From the NCBI GenBank assembly GCA_947629425.1, contig CANRDR010000013.1, positions 1 through 18,664 of the forward strand: a DNA stretch of 18,664 bases, given 5' to 3'. Under the pieces are notes generated by a model that worked only from the letters and a program-made list of their open reading frames with translations, was not told the DNA's origin and ran no database searches. Below, piece after piece: positions 1 through 8,072 of this stretch (its first letter is position 1; every line of letters starts with the position of its first letter). The stretch comes from an uncultured Bacilli bacterium (GTDB lineage Bacteria; Bacillota_I; Bacilli_A; RF39; UBA660). The translations under genes and the position numbers were made by a program.

Positions 1-1356
1 CAGAATCAATATTCAACATTAAACTGTGATGGCATAAATGAAGAAAAGGTAAATGATTTTGTTGGATTATTAACAGCCGATGATCTAGCATTTGCAGGAA
101 GTGTATTGTTAAAAGACAATTCTGAAGTAAATTTTACCAATTATCTAAAGAATACAAATATGTATTGGTGGTTGCTAACTCCCATTTTACGAGATATAGA
201 AACTGATCGTGCTTTTGCTGTAAAAAATAGTGGTAATTTGTGGACAGGAGTTATCTATGGTACATATCATGTTAGACCATCTATAGTATTAAAAAGTGAC
301 ATAAAACTAATAAGTGGAAATGGCACAAAGACAAATGCATATAAAGTAGATGAAAATCCATTTGAAGAAAATACATTAGCATATGAAATAGTAAAGAATG
401 CACAAAATGTAAAAAATGGAGAAACTACAACAAATACTACAAAATTATCACCAGTACCAGAAAGTATACCAGCACAACAAGTAAGTGGTGTAGATGAAAA
501 AACATTAAGTATAACAGAGGATGATTATGGAAGTTCTTACTATTTTAGAGGAAATATAGAAGATAATTATTTAAATTTTAATAATATGTGTTGGAGAGTC
601 GTTAGAATACAAGGTGATGGAAGTATTAAATTAATACTTTATGATAAAGAATATAAATGTAGTGATGCTGTCGGCGGTGATAATGCTTTTTCTTCAATAG
701 AAACAGTATTTGGAAGTAAGTTAGTTGAAGAAAAACATATAATGGATTATATAAATTGCAAAGAAAATCAAGATTGTTTAAGAAGAAATTTACAAAATTG
801 GTTTAATCAAAACTTTTGTACAAACAATCCTAGTGAAAATACAGTATCAAACACTAAGCCTGATTTAAAAAGTGAGTATATAGATAAATTAAAATATGAG
901 ACATGGAATTTAGGAGATTGGACAACAATTTATAGTACAAGTGGACGAAATCTTTACGAACCTTACGAAAGATTATATAATAATGATATATCTAAAAGGT
1001 ATGTTAGTTTGAAAACATTTTCAAATGATACTATAAAAGTAAATGATTATATATCAACATTAACAGCAGATGAAGTAGCATTAGCAGGTTTAACTGCAGA
1101 TGGGTTGGATAATGCAAATAATAATAATTATTTATCTTTAAATAGTAGAAGAAATTGGTGGTTAATATCTCCATCTACTAATAACATAACAAATGGAGAT
1201 GACGTATTTTTTGTAGATTTTAGGTATTATTTAGTACCAGGTGGATGGGTTAATCTAAATAATGGCGGTAATAATAGACCCTCTATAGTATTAAATAAAA
1301 ATATAAAATTAACAGGAGGAGATGGAACAAAATCAAATCCATATACTATAGAATAA
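1..1356 (+). CDS. Repeat-built surface-type protein, 5' truncated by the window edge
   Basis: The reading frame is open from base 1 to the TAA at 1354-1356 (451 residues visible), so the true start lies upstream; the TTG at 106 is internal. The product is modular. Residues 21-97 are the end of one unit (LLTADDLAFAG, then MYWWLLTP, then VRPSIVLK). A Thr/Asn/Pro-rich linker follows (TTTNTTKLSPVPESIPAQQ). From about residue 178 there is a complete second unit: SSYYFRGN, CWRVVRIQGDGSIKLIL, a Cys-containing stretch, STLTADEVALAG, NWWLISPS and RPSIVLN near the end. I recognise this SYYFRG/WRIVRI/WWL.SP/RPSIVL pattern from memory as common in repeat-bearing, often pilin-like, extracellular proteins of uncultured Firmicutes, but I cannot name a characterised function. 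Segments just before each RPSIVL differ strongly between the units. A terminator follows at 1363. The CDS call is sure; the surface role is inference. Confidence 0.85.
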   Translation, partial: QNQYSTLNCDGINEEKVNDFVGLLTADDLAFAGSVLLKDNSEVNFTNYLKNTNMYWWLLTPILRDIETDRAFAVKNSGNLWTGVIYGTYHVRPSIVLKSDIKLISGNGTKTNAYKVDENPFEENTLAYEIVKNAQNVKNGETTTNTTKLSPVPESIPAQQVSGVDEKTLSITEDDYGSSYYFRGNIEDNYLNFNNMCWRVVRIQGDGSIKLILYDKEYKCSDAVGGDNAFSSIETVFGSKLVEEKHIMDYINCKENQDCLRRNLQNWFNQNFCTNNPSENTVSNTKPDLKSEYIDKLKYETWNLGDWTTIYSTSGRNLYEPYERLYNNDISKRYVSLKTFSNDTIKVNDYISTLTADEVALAGLTADGLDNANNNNYLSLNSRRNWWLISPSTNNITNGDDVFFVDFRYYLVPGGWVNLNNGGNNRPSIVLNKNIKLTGGDGTKSNPYTIE

Positions 1357-1362
1357 TTTAAT

Positions 1363-1388
1363 AAAGAATTACAATTGTAGTTCTTTTT
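1363..1388 (+). terminator. Rho-independent terminator after the surface-protein gene
   Basis: A 10-bp stem pairs AAAGAATTAC (1363-1372) with GTAGTTCTTT (1377-1386), with one G-U pair and an AATT loop. The run of T continues to 1388. It lies 6 bases after the stop codon. Confidence 0.8.
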
Positions 1389-1431
1389 AATTTATAAACG
1401 TATATAAATTAATTGTCTATAATAATTTTAA

Positions 1432-1460
1432 TTGACTATATTAAATAAAATTTATATAAT
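1432..1460 (+). promoter_or_regulatory. SigA-type promoter of the ABC exporter operon
   Basis: The -35 box is TTGACT (1432-1437), the spacer is 17 bp and the -10 box is a perfect TATAAT (1455-1460). Transcription would start near 1467. The SD AGAAAGAAGG (1473-1482) precedes the ATG at 1488. Confidence 0.8.
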
Positions 1461-1487
1461 TATTAATGTTCTAGAAAGAAGGTATTT

Positions 1488-3239
1488 ATGATTAAAATCT
1501 TAAAAAATTTGACAAAAAAAGAAGTGAGTTTAATAATTGTAAGTATAATTCTTATAGTATTTCAAGTATTTTTAGATTTAAGATTACCTGATTATATGTC
1601 TAAAATAACTGAATTAGTACAAACAGAAGGAAGTAATATAAAAGACATACTAGTTAATGGATCTTATATGTTATTATGTGCTGGAGGTAGTTTAATATCT
1701 GCTATTATAGTAGGTTATTTAATATCGCTTATTTCAGCGACTTTTAGCAAAAATATAAGAAGTAAATTATTTAATAAAGTAGAAAGTTTTAATATGGAAG
1801 AAATTAAAAACTTTTCTACTAGTAGTTTAATAACAAGAACAACAAATGATATAACAAATATACAAATGTTTTTTGCAATGGGTTTACAAATGTTAATAAA
1901 AGCACCTATTACAGCAATATGGGCAGTATTTAAAATACTAAATAAAAGTTGGCAATGGAGTTTAGTAACGCTTGGTGCTGTATTAGTATTACTTACTATG
2001 ATTAGTATACTTTTAATAGTAGTATTCCCTAAATTTAAAATAGTACAAAAATTAATAGATAATATAAATTTACTAGCAAGAGAAAATTTAACTGGATTAA
2101 GAGTAGTAAGAGCATTTAATGCAGAAAAATATCAAGAACATAAATTTGATAAGGCTAATAATAAATTAACTAAAACACAAATGTTTAATCAAAGGACAAT
2201 GTCTATAATGAGTCCTACAATGTATTTAGTAATGAATTTATTAACTTTAACAATATATTTTGTAGGTGCTTACTTAATTAGTAATTCTATGTTAGCAGAT
2301 AAAATATCTACATTTAGTGATATGGTAGTATTTTCTAGTTACGCAATGCAAGTAATAATGTCATTTTTAATGCTTGCAATGATATTTGTAATGTATCCTA
2401 GAGCAAGTATATCTGCTGTTAGAATAAATGAAGTATTAAATACTAAGCCTAAAATAAAAGATGGTAATACTTTTAATACAGAAAACTTAAAAACAATAGA
2501 ATTTAAAAACGTATCATTTAAATATCCTGATAGTGAAGAATATGTATTAGAAGATATTTCATTTAAAGTTGAAAGTGGAGAAACTGTTGCATTTATAGGA
2601 TCTACTGGTAGTGGTAAATCTACTTTAGTTAATTTAATATTAAGATTTTATGATGTAACTAGAGGAAATATTTTAGTAGATGGAGTAGATGTAAAAGATT
2701 ATAAATTATCTTTATTACATGATAAAATAGGATACATTTCTCAAAAAGCAGTTATATTTAATGGAAGTGTTAAATACAATGTTTCTTATGGAGAAAAAAA
2801 TAATATTGATATGAATAAAGTAAAAGATGCAATAAAAGTAGCTCAAGGTGAAGATTTTGTTTTAAAAATGGAAAATAAATATGATGAAATTCTAGCCCAA
2901 AATGGAAATAATATTTCTGGTGGACAAAAACAAAGAATTTCTATAGCACGAGCAATATATAAAAATCCAGAAATATATATATTTGATGATAGTTTTTCAG
3001 CATTAGATTATAAAACTGATTATAATTTAAGAAAAGAATTAAAAAAATATACTAAAGATGCAACTACATTAATAGTAGCACAAAGAATAGGTACTATATT
3101 AAATGCAGATAAAATAGTAGTTTTAGATAAAGGAAAATGTGTAGGTATTGGAACACATGAATACTTACTTAAAAATTGTGATATTTATAAAGAAATAGCA
3201 TATTCACAATTGTCAAAGGAGGAGTTAGAAAATGCATAA
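1488..3239 (+). CDS. ABC exporter subunit with degenerate ATP site (heterodimer half 1)
   Basis: This 583-residue half-transporter has an N-terminal six-helix exporter domain (about 12-305) fused to a nucleotide-binding domain (about 336-575). Visible motifs are Walker A GSTGSGKST (371-379), Q-loop Gln419, signature ISGGQ (476-480) and Walker B IYIFDD (496-501). The catalytic Glu after Walker B is Asp501 and the H-loop His is Gln532 (VAQRI). Both changes are typical of the non-hydrolysing site in heterodimeric exporters such as BmrC/BmrD (YheI/YheH) and TM287/288. The ATG has a good SD, and the stop overlaps the start of the partner gene by 8 bases. Such pairs usually export drugs, lipids or peptides; the substrate cannot be read from sequence. 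No regulator gene lies beside it. Confidence 0.93.
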   Translation: MIKILKNLTKKEVSLIIVSIILIVFQVFLDLRLPDYMSKITELVQTEGSNIKDILVNGSYMLLCAGGSLISAIIVGYLISLISATFSKNIRSKLFNKVESFNMEEIKNFSTSSLITRTTNDITNIQMFFAMGLQMLIKAPITAIWAVFKILNKSWQWSLVTLGAVLVLLTMISILLIVVFPKFKIVQKLIDNINLLARENLTGLRVVRAFNAEKYQEHKFDKANNKLTKTQMFNQRTMSIMSPTMYLVMNLLTLTIYFVGAYLISNSMLADKISTFSDMVVFSSYAMQVIMSFLMLAMIFVMYPRASISAVRINEVLNTKPKIKDGNTFNTENLKTIEFKNVSFKYPDSEEYVLEDISFKVESGETVAFIGSTGSGKSTLVNLILRFYDVTRGNILVDGVDVKDYKLSLLHDKIGYISQKAVIFNGSVKYNVSYGEKNNIDMNKVKDAIKVAQGEDFVLKMENKYDEILAQNGNNISGGQKQRISIARAIYKNPEIYIFDDSFSALDYKTDYNLRKELKKYTKDATTLIVAQRIGTILNADKIVVLDKGKCVGIGTHEYLLKNCDIYKEIAYSQLSKEELENA

Positions 3240-5550
3240 TAGACGTATGAATAATGAAACTCCTAAAAATTTAAGTGGTACTTTAATTAAATTAGTAAAA
3301 TATTTAGGTGGTTTTAAAAAATATATAATAATATCATTTATATTAGCATCTTTAGGTGCAATACTTTCTATAATAGGGCCTAATAAATTATCTGATTTAG
3401 CAGATTTAATATCTGATGGTTTAATAATAAATCAAGAAAACTTAAAAGACATAACTTCAAAAATACAAACTAATTTTAATGAAGAAGAACTAATTAATAC
3501 TTCTAATAAAATATTAGATATTAATTTTAATGAAGATTTAATTAAAGAAATAAATTATAATAATACTATATCTAATGAAGAAAAGAAAGAATTTAATAAA
3601 TTTATAACAGAAATAAATAATATAGATAAAAAAGATATAATAAGTAATTTAAATAATTTAAGTGATAATATTAAATATATAATATTTAAAGATAGTATAT
3701 ATAATAATGTATCAATTAGTAGCAATGACAAAATTAAATTTATTAATGTATTAAGTAATATAAATAATATAGAAAATATAAAAAATATACCTAGTTCTAT
3801 AAAAAGTGTATTGTTAACTGATATAAAATATAAAGATGTAGTAATAAAAAGTTCTGATCAAATAGATTTTATAAGTATAATGTCTAATGTAGATAAAGAT
3901 AATGTAAATAAAATTTATTCTAAATTAGATAAATTGCCAAAGAATATAAAGAAATTAATAGAACCTAAAATGAATTTTAAAAAGATTAAATCTATTTCTT
4001 TATTTATGTTAATATTATATTTAACAAGTGCATTATTTAATTTTATACAAGGTTTTATAATGTCTACTGTATCTAATAATTTTTCAAAATATTTAAGAAG
4101 TAAAATATCTATTAAAATTAATAAATTACCACTTTCTTATTTTGATAAAACTAAATTTGGAGATGTATTAAGTAGAGTAACTAATGATGTAGATACAATT
4201 GGTATGACAATGCATCAAAGTTTTTCAAGTCTTGTTGGTGCAATAACTTTATTTATAGGTACAATTATAATGATGTTTGTAACTAATTATATTATGGCAA
4301 TAACTGCAATATTATCTAGTTTAATTGGATTTATATTTATGTTTATTGTATTAGGTAAATCTCAAAAATACTTTACTTTAAGACAAGTTGAATTAGGAAA
4401 ATTAAATGGACATATTGAAGAAGTATATTCATCTTTAAATGTAGTAAAAGCATATAATGGAGAAAGTGATTCAAAGAAAAAATTTGATGAATTAAATGAA
4501 TCTGTATATAATTCTAATAAAAAAAGTCAATTCTTATCAGGCTTAATGCCTCCTATGATGAATTTTATTGGTAACTTAAGTTATGTTGCAGTATGTGTTG
4601 TTGGAGCATTATTAGTTATGAATAATCATATTACATTTGGAGTAATTGTAGCATTTATGGTTTATATTAGATTATTTTCAGGACCATTATCTCAAATTGC
4701 ACAAGGAATGAGTAGTCTTCAATCTACTGCTGCTGCTAGTGAAAGAGTATTTGAATTTTTAGAAGAAAAAGAATTAACAGAAAAAGATGTAAAAACTAAA
4801 TTAGAATTAGATAAAGTAAAAGGTAATATAGAATTTAAGCATGTTAAATTTGGTTATAATGATGATAAAGTTATAATAAAAGATTTTAGCTGTAAAGTAA
4901 AAAGCGGTGAAAAAATTGCTATTGTAGGACCTACTGGTGCTGGTAAAACTACTTTAGTAAATCTTTTAATGAACTTTTATGATATTAATTCAGGAGATAT
5001 ATTAATAGATGGTGTTTCTATAAAAGATTTATCAAGAGAAAATATACATGAATTATTTGTAATGGTTTTACAAGATACATGGTTATTTAATGGTACTATA
5101 AGAGATAATATTAAATTTAATAAAGAAAGCGTTACTGATGATATGATTAAAGATGCTCTAAAAACTGTAGGAGTAGATCATTTTGTTAAAAGTTTACCAA
5201 ATGGATTAGATTATAAAATAACAGATAATGAATCAATATCAGCAGGACAAAAACAATTATTAACTATTGCAAGAGGTATGATAGAAAATGGTCCATTCTT
5301 AATACTTGATGAAGCAACTAGTAGTGTAGATACAAGAACAGAAGAATTAGTTAGTAGTGCTATGGATAAATTAACTAAAGGAAAAACTTCATTTATAATA
5401 GCACATAGATTATCTACTATTAAAAATGCTGATTTAATATTAGTAATGAATGAAGGTAATATTATAGAACAAGGTAATCATAATGAATTAATGAAGAAAA
5501 AAGGAGTTTATTTTGAACTTTATAACTCTCAATTTAAAAAAAATGCATAA
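3232..5550 (+). CDS. ABC exporter subunit with canonical ATP site and long extracytoplasmic insert (heterodimer half 2)
   Basis: This 772-residue half-transporter is about 190 residues longer than its partner. The excess lies between the first membrane segment (about 30-50) and the second (about 254-275). It is a hydrophilic, Asn/Lys/Ile-rich insert containing degenerate repeats. The remainder is a normal exporter core and an ATPase domain: Walker A GPTGAGKTT (566-574), Gln614, signature ISAGQ (669-673), Walker B FLILDE with catalytic Glu694, and H-loop His725. The intact Walker B/His here with the partner's ISGGQ would form the working ATP site; the odd ISAGQ faces the partner's degenerate site. 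A strong SD, AAAGGAGG (3215-3222), sits inside the upstream gene 9 bases before the ATG, so translation is coupled. A second in-frame ATG at 3247 is possible but less well spaced. Confidence 0.93.
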   Translation: MHNRRMNNETPKNLSGTLIKLVKYLGGFKKYIIISFILASLGAILSIIGPNKLSDLADLISDGLIINQENLKDITSKIQTNFNEEELINTSNKILDINFNEDLIKEINYNNTISNEEKKEFNKFITEINNIDKKDIISNLNNLSDNIKYIIFKDSIYNNVSISSNDKIKFINVLSNINNIENIKNIPSSIKSVLLTDIKYKDVVIKSSDQIDFISIMSNVDKDNVNKIYSKLDKLPKNIKKLIEPKMNFKKIKSISLFMLILYLTSALFNFIQGFIMSTVSNNFSKYLRSKISIKINKLPLSYFDKTKFGDVLSRVTNDVDTIGMTMHQSFSSLVGAITLFIGTIIMMFVTNYIMAITAILSSLIGFIFMFIVLGKSQKYFTLRQVELGKLNGHIEEVYSSLNVVKAYNGESDSKKKFDELNESVYNSNKKSQFLSGLMPPMMNFIGNLSYVAVCVVGALLVMNNHITFGVIVAFMVYIRLFSGPLSQIAQGMSSLQSTAAASERVFEFLEEKELTEKDVKTKLELDKVKGNIEFKHVKFGYNDDKVIIKDFSCKVKSGEKIAIVGPTGAGKTTLVNLLMNFYDINSGDILIDGVSIKDLSRENIHELFVMVLQDTWLFNGTIRDNIKFNKESVTDDMIKDALKTVGVDHFVKSLPNGLDYKITDNESISAGQKQLLTIARGMIENGPFLILDEATSSVDTRTEELVSSAMDKLTKGKTSFIIAHRLSTIKNADLILVMNEGNIIEQGNHNELMKKKGVYFELYNSQFKKNA

Positions 5551-5582
5551 AAAATGTAGACAAAAATATGTCTATATTTTTT
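5551..5582 (+). terminator. Terminator of the ABC exporter operon
   Basis: A hairpin pairs AAAATGTAGACA (5551-5562) with TGTCTATATTTT (5569-5580), with one G-U pair and a 6-base loop. The T run ends at 5582. It starts directly after the stop codon. Confidence 0.8.
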
Positions 5583-5605
5583 AGTTAACTATACATTTAA
5601 TATGT

Positions 5606-5627
5606 AAACTAAAACCTAATTTAGTTT
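5606..5627 (+). repeat. Inverted repeat upstream of mraY
   Basis: The 8-bp arms AAACTAAA (5606-5613) and TTTAGTTT (5620-5627) are perfect, with a 6-base centre. The repeat lies just upstream of the putative -10 box, so it could be an operator or an extra 3' hairpin. There is no functional evidence. Confidence 0.4.
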
Positions 5628-5647
5628 TAAAAAATAAACTAATCTTG

Positions 5648-5653
5648 TATAAT
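5648..5653 (+). promoter_or_regulatory. Putative -10 box of mraY
   Basis: A perfect TATAAT lies here, but no convincing -35 box is found at 16-18 bp. Transcription from it would start near 5660, giving a leader of only about 11 bases with the SD GAGGTGG at 5661. Confidence 0.45.
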
Positions 5654-5670
5654 TTAATAAGAGGTGGAAT

Positions 5671-6663
5671 ATGTTAATTTTAGCTAAAACATTATTAGGA
5701 ATTATGTTGGGTTTTGTGCTTTCAATGATAACTGGCTTTATATTACTTCCTATATTAAGAAAAAAGAAATTAAATCAGAGTACTTCAAAAATGATTAATG
5801 AAAGACATACTAAAAAAGATGGAACTCCAACATTAGGAGGTTTAATATTTATAATACCAACAATTATCTCTCTTTTACTTTTATATTTAAAGGGTAGTAT
5901 TGGTATAAACCATAATTTAGTAATTATAGTAGTTGTATTTTTAGCTTATGGATTAATAGGATTTATTGATGATTATTTAAAAATAAAGTATCGTAATAAT
6001 AAAGGTTTATCAGCAAAGTTAAAATTTTTAATGGAATTAGCAATTGCAATTATATTTTATGTAATATATAAATATAATGGAGGACAAACTGATTTAACTA
6101 TTAGTTTATTTGGATTTAAATTAGAATTAAAGTTTTTCTTTGGATTATTCATATTATTTATTTTAGTAGGTACAACCAATGCAGTTAATATAACTGATGG
6201 TTTAGATGGCTTATGTGGTGGACTTAGCGTAATGGCTCTATTATCTTATGGTGTTATTGCATGGGGTTCAGATTGGATACATGGATATCAAGAACTTGCA
6301 ATATTTTCATTTATATTAGTAGGTGCACTTTTAGGATTTTTAGTATTTAATACGCATCCTGCTCGAATATTTATGGGTGATACAGGATCTCTTGCAATAG
6401 GTGGTGCATTAGGAACGATTGCAATTCTTACACGACATGAATTAAGTTTAGCAATAATTGGTGGAGTATTTGTAATAGAAACATTATCAAGTTTAATACA
6501 AATTATAGCATTGAAAAAATTTAAAAAAAGGGTATTTTTGTGCGCACCGCTTCATCATCATTTTGAACAGTTAGGTTGGAGTGAAACAGACATTGTAAAA
6601 ATGTTCTGGTGTGTTGGATTTATGCTAGGAATGTTAGGAGTAATATATGGAGTTTGGTTATAG
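5671..6663 (+). CDS. mraY: Phospho-N-acetylmuramoyl-pentapeptide transferase (MraY)
   Basis: MraY is the integral membrane enzyme that transfers phospho-MurNAc-pentapeptide from UDP to undecaprenyl phosphate, forming lipid I, the first membrane step of peptidoglycan synthesis. The 330-residue length is normal. Family signatures are present in order: KKDGTPTLGG (48-57), the Mg-binding IDDYLK (D100, D101), NITDGLDGL (173-181), FMGDTGS (234-240, D236) and PLHHHFEQLGW (293-303). About ten hydrophobic membrane segments are seen. The ATG follows GAGGTGG. In many bacteria mraY sits in the dcw cluster between murF and murD; here it is alone, followed by an ATP-grasp gene. Its last codons form one arm of a terminator. 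Confidence 0.97.
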   Translation: MLILAKTLLGIMLGFVLSMITGFILLPILRKKKLNQSTSKMINERHTKKDGTPTLGGLIFIIPTIISLLLLYLKGSIGINHNLVIIVVVFLAYGLIGFIDDYLKIKYRNNKGLSAKLKFLMELAIAIIFYVIYKYNGGQTDLTISLFGFKLELKFFFGLFILFILVGTTNAVNITDGLDGLCGGLSVMALLSYGVIAWGSDWIHGYQELAIFSFILVGALLGFLVFNTHPARIFMGDTGSLAIGGALGTIAILTRHELSLAIIGGVFVIETLSSLIQIIALKKFKKRVFLCAPLHHHFEQLGWSETDIVKMFWCVGFMLGMLGVIYGVWL

Positions 6664-6674
6664 CCAAACTTTTT
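6651..6674 (+). terminator. Terminator whose loop contains the mraY stop codon
   Basis: The stem pairs AGTTTGG (6651-6657, inside the mraY coding end) with CCAAACT (6664-6670), followed by TTTT. The 6-base loop TTATAG contains the last Leu codon and the TAG stop. Confidence 0.75.
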
Positions 6675-6696
6675 AAATTATATATTAAAAAAAATA

Positions 6697-6705
6697 TGGT
6701 ATAAT
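6697..6705 (+). promoter_or_regulatory. Extended -10 promoter of the ATP-grasp gene
   Basis: TGG-TATAAT is a perfect extended -10 (TGn at 6697-6699, TATAAT at 6700-6705). No good -35 box is seen, as is common for extended -10 promoters. Transcription would start near 6712, before the SD AAGGAG (6717-6722). Confidence 0.65.
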
Positions 6706-6728
6706 AAAAAAGAAATAAGGAGTAAGGT

Positions 6729-7964
6729 ATGAAAGATTTTAGAGCATTAATTATAGGAACAGATATAAATGCATATTATTTAGCAAGATGTTATCATGAA
6801 TATACAGGTAAAAAAGCAGATATGTTAGGAAGATATGAAGTGGGTACAAAACCACATTCATATACAAAATATACAAATATATTAAATATGAAATATGTAC
6901 CAGATTTATGGGATGAACAAGTATTTTTAAATGAACTTGATAAATATTATAATGAACATAAAAATGAAAAAATATTATTAGTAAGTTCTAATGAAACATA
7001 TGGAGAATTTATTGCAAAAAATCAAAATAAATTAAAAAAGAAATTTTATTTTAATTATCCATCTGTAAAATTACAAAAAACATTAGTTTTTAAAGAATTA
7101 TTTTATAAAACGTATGAAAATTCAGTATTAGATTTACCAAAAACTATTTATAGAGATTTAAAAAAAGAAGATGTATTAGATAAAATAGATATAAAATTTC
7201 CTGTAATAGTTAAACCATCGAACGTAATTAAATTTAAACATATGATATTTAAAGGTAAAGAAAAGGTTTATAGATTACAAACTTTAGAAGAATTAAACAG
7301 AGTAATTATGTTATTTAAAAATGGTGGATACGATGATACTTTAATAATTCAAGAATATATTCCTGGAGATGATTCTAAACTTTTTGATGCTGTAGTATAT
7401 TGTGATAAATCTAAAAAAGTAAAATTAGTATCTTTTGCTCAAATAGGTTTACAAGAACATGCAAAAAATATGATTGGAAATGCTGCTATATTAATAAATG
7501 GATATTCTGAATATCCACAGGTTACAAAACAAATAGAAAAAATAAAAGAATTTATGGAATCAATTGGTTATCAAGGTTTTGCTGAATTTGATATGAAATA
7601 TGATGAAAGAGATGGATTATTTAAAGTAATGGAAATAAATGCAAGACAAGGACGTTGTTCTTATTATATAACACCATGTGGATACAATTTAATAGAGATA
7701 CTTGCAAAAGATTTAATATATAAAGAAGATTTAAAATTTAATATAATTGATAAAGAACAATTATTAACTTTTGTACCAAAATCTATATTAAAAAAATATG
7801 TAACTAATGAAAAATATAAAGAAAAAGCATTGTCTTTATGGCATGATAGAGTAAATCCATTAATATATAAAAAAGATACTAACTTTTTAAGAAAATTATT
7901 AATTTTAAAAATAAAACTTAACTACATTAAAGCATATAAAAATAATACTTGGGATTGGAAATAA
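6729..7964 (+). CDS. ATP-grasp ligase, D-aspartate-ligase-like
   Basis: This 411-residue soluble protein has an ATP-grasp fold. The N-terminus (about 1-110) looks like a Rossmann-type preATP-grasp domain (ALIIGTDINAYYLARC). ATP-binding elements follow: FPVIVKPSN (158-165, Lys162), IIQEYIPGDDSKLF (206-219), and the metal-binding EFDMKY (286-291) with MEINARQGR (301-309). The GRCSYYITPCGYNLIEI stretch recalls, from memory, peptidoglycan D-aspartate ligases of the Enterococcus Asl type, which attach D-Asp to the stem-peptide lysine. The gene directly after mraY supports a wall role, but it has its own promoter after a terminator. Other carboxylate-amine ligases share these motifs, so the substrate is uncertain. 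The ATG has a clear SD. Confidence 0.85.
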   Translation: MKDFRALIIGTDINAYYLARCYHEYTGKKADMLGRYEVGTKPHSYTKYTNILNMKYVPDLWDEQVFLNELDKYYNEHKNEKILLVSSNETYGEFIAKNQNKLKKKFYFNYPSVKLQKTLVFKELFYKTYENSVLDLPKTIYRDLKKEDVLDKIDIKFPVIVKPSNVIKFKHMIFKGKEKVYRLQTLEELNRVIMLFKNGGYDDTLIIQEYIPGDDSKLFDAVVYCDKSKKVKLVSFAQIGLQEHAKNMIGNAAILINGYSEYPQVTKQIEKIKEFMESIGYQGFAEFDMKYDERDGLFKVMEINARQGRCSYYITPCGYNLIEILAKDLIYKEDLKFNIIDKEQLLTFVPKSILKKYVTNEKYKEKALSLWHDRVNPLIYKKDTNFLRKLLILKIKLNYIKAYKNNTWDWK

Positions 7965-7978
7965 AATACTTTATTTAT

Positions 7979-8010
7979 ACTTGAGGTTTTAATTTGGAAC
8001 TTCAAGTTTT
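7979..8010 (+). terminator. Terminator of the ATP-grasp gene
   Basis: The stem pairs ACTTGAGGTT (7979-7988) with AACTTCAAGT (7998-8007), with one G-U pair, a 9-base loop and TTT following. It lies between convergent genes. On the minus strand there is no immediate T run, so it serves mainly the plus strand. Confidence 0.7.
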
Positions 8011-8072
8011 CATATTCTTTACTAAAATTATATCAAATGAATAAAAAATGCAATTTCTAAAATAACTTAATA

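Noticed and set aside
106..1356. TTG at 106 as the start of the first gene
   Set aside because: The frame is open upstream to base 1 and encodes the matching LLTADDLAFAG block, so the gene is cut by the window edge.
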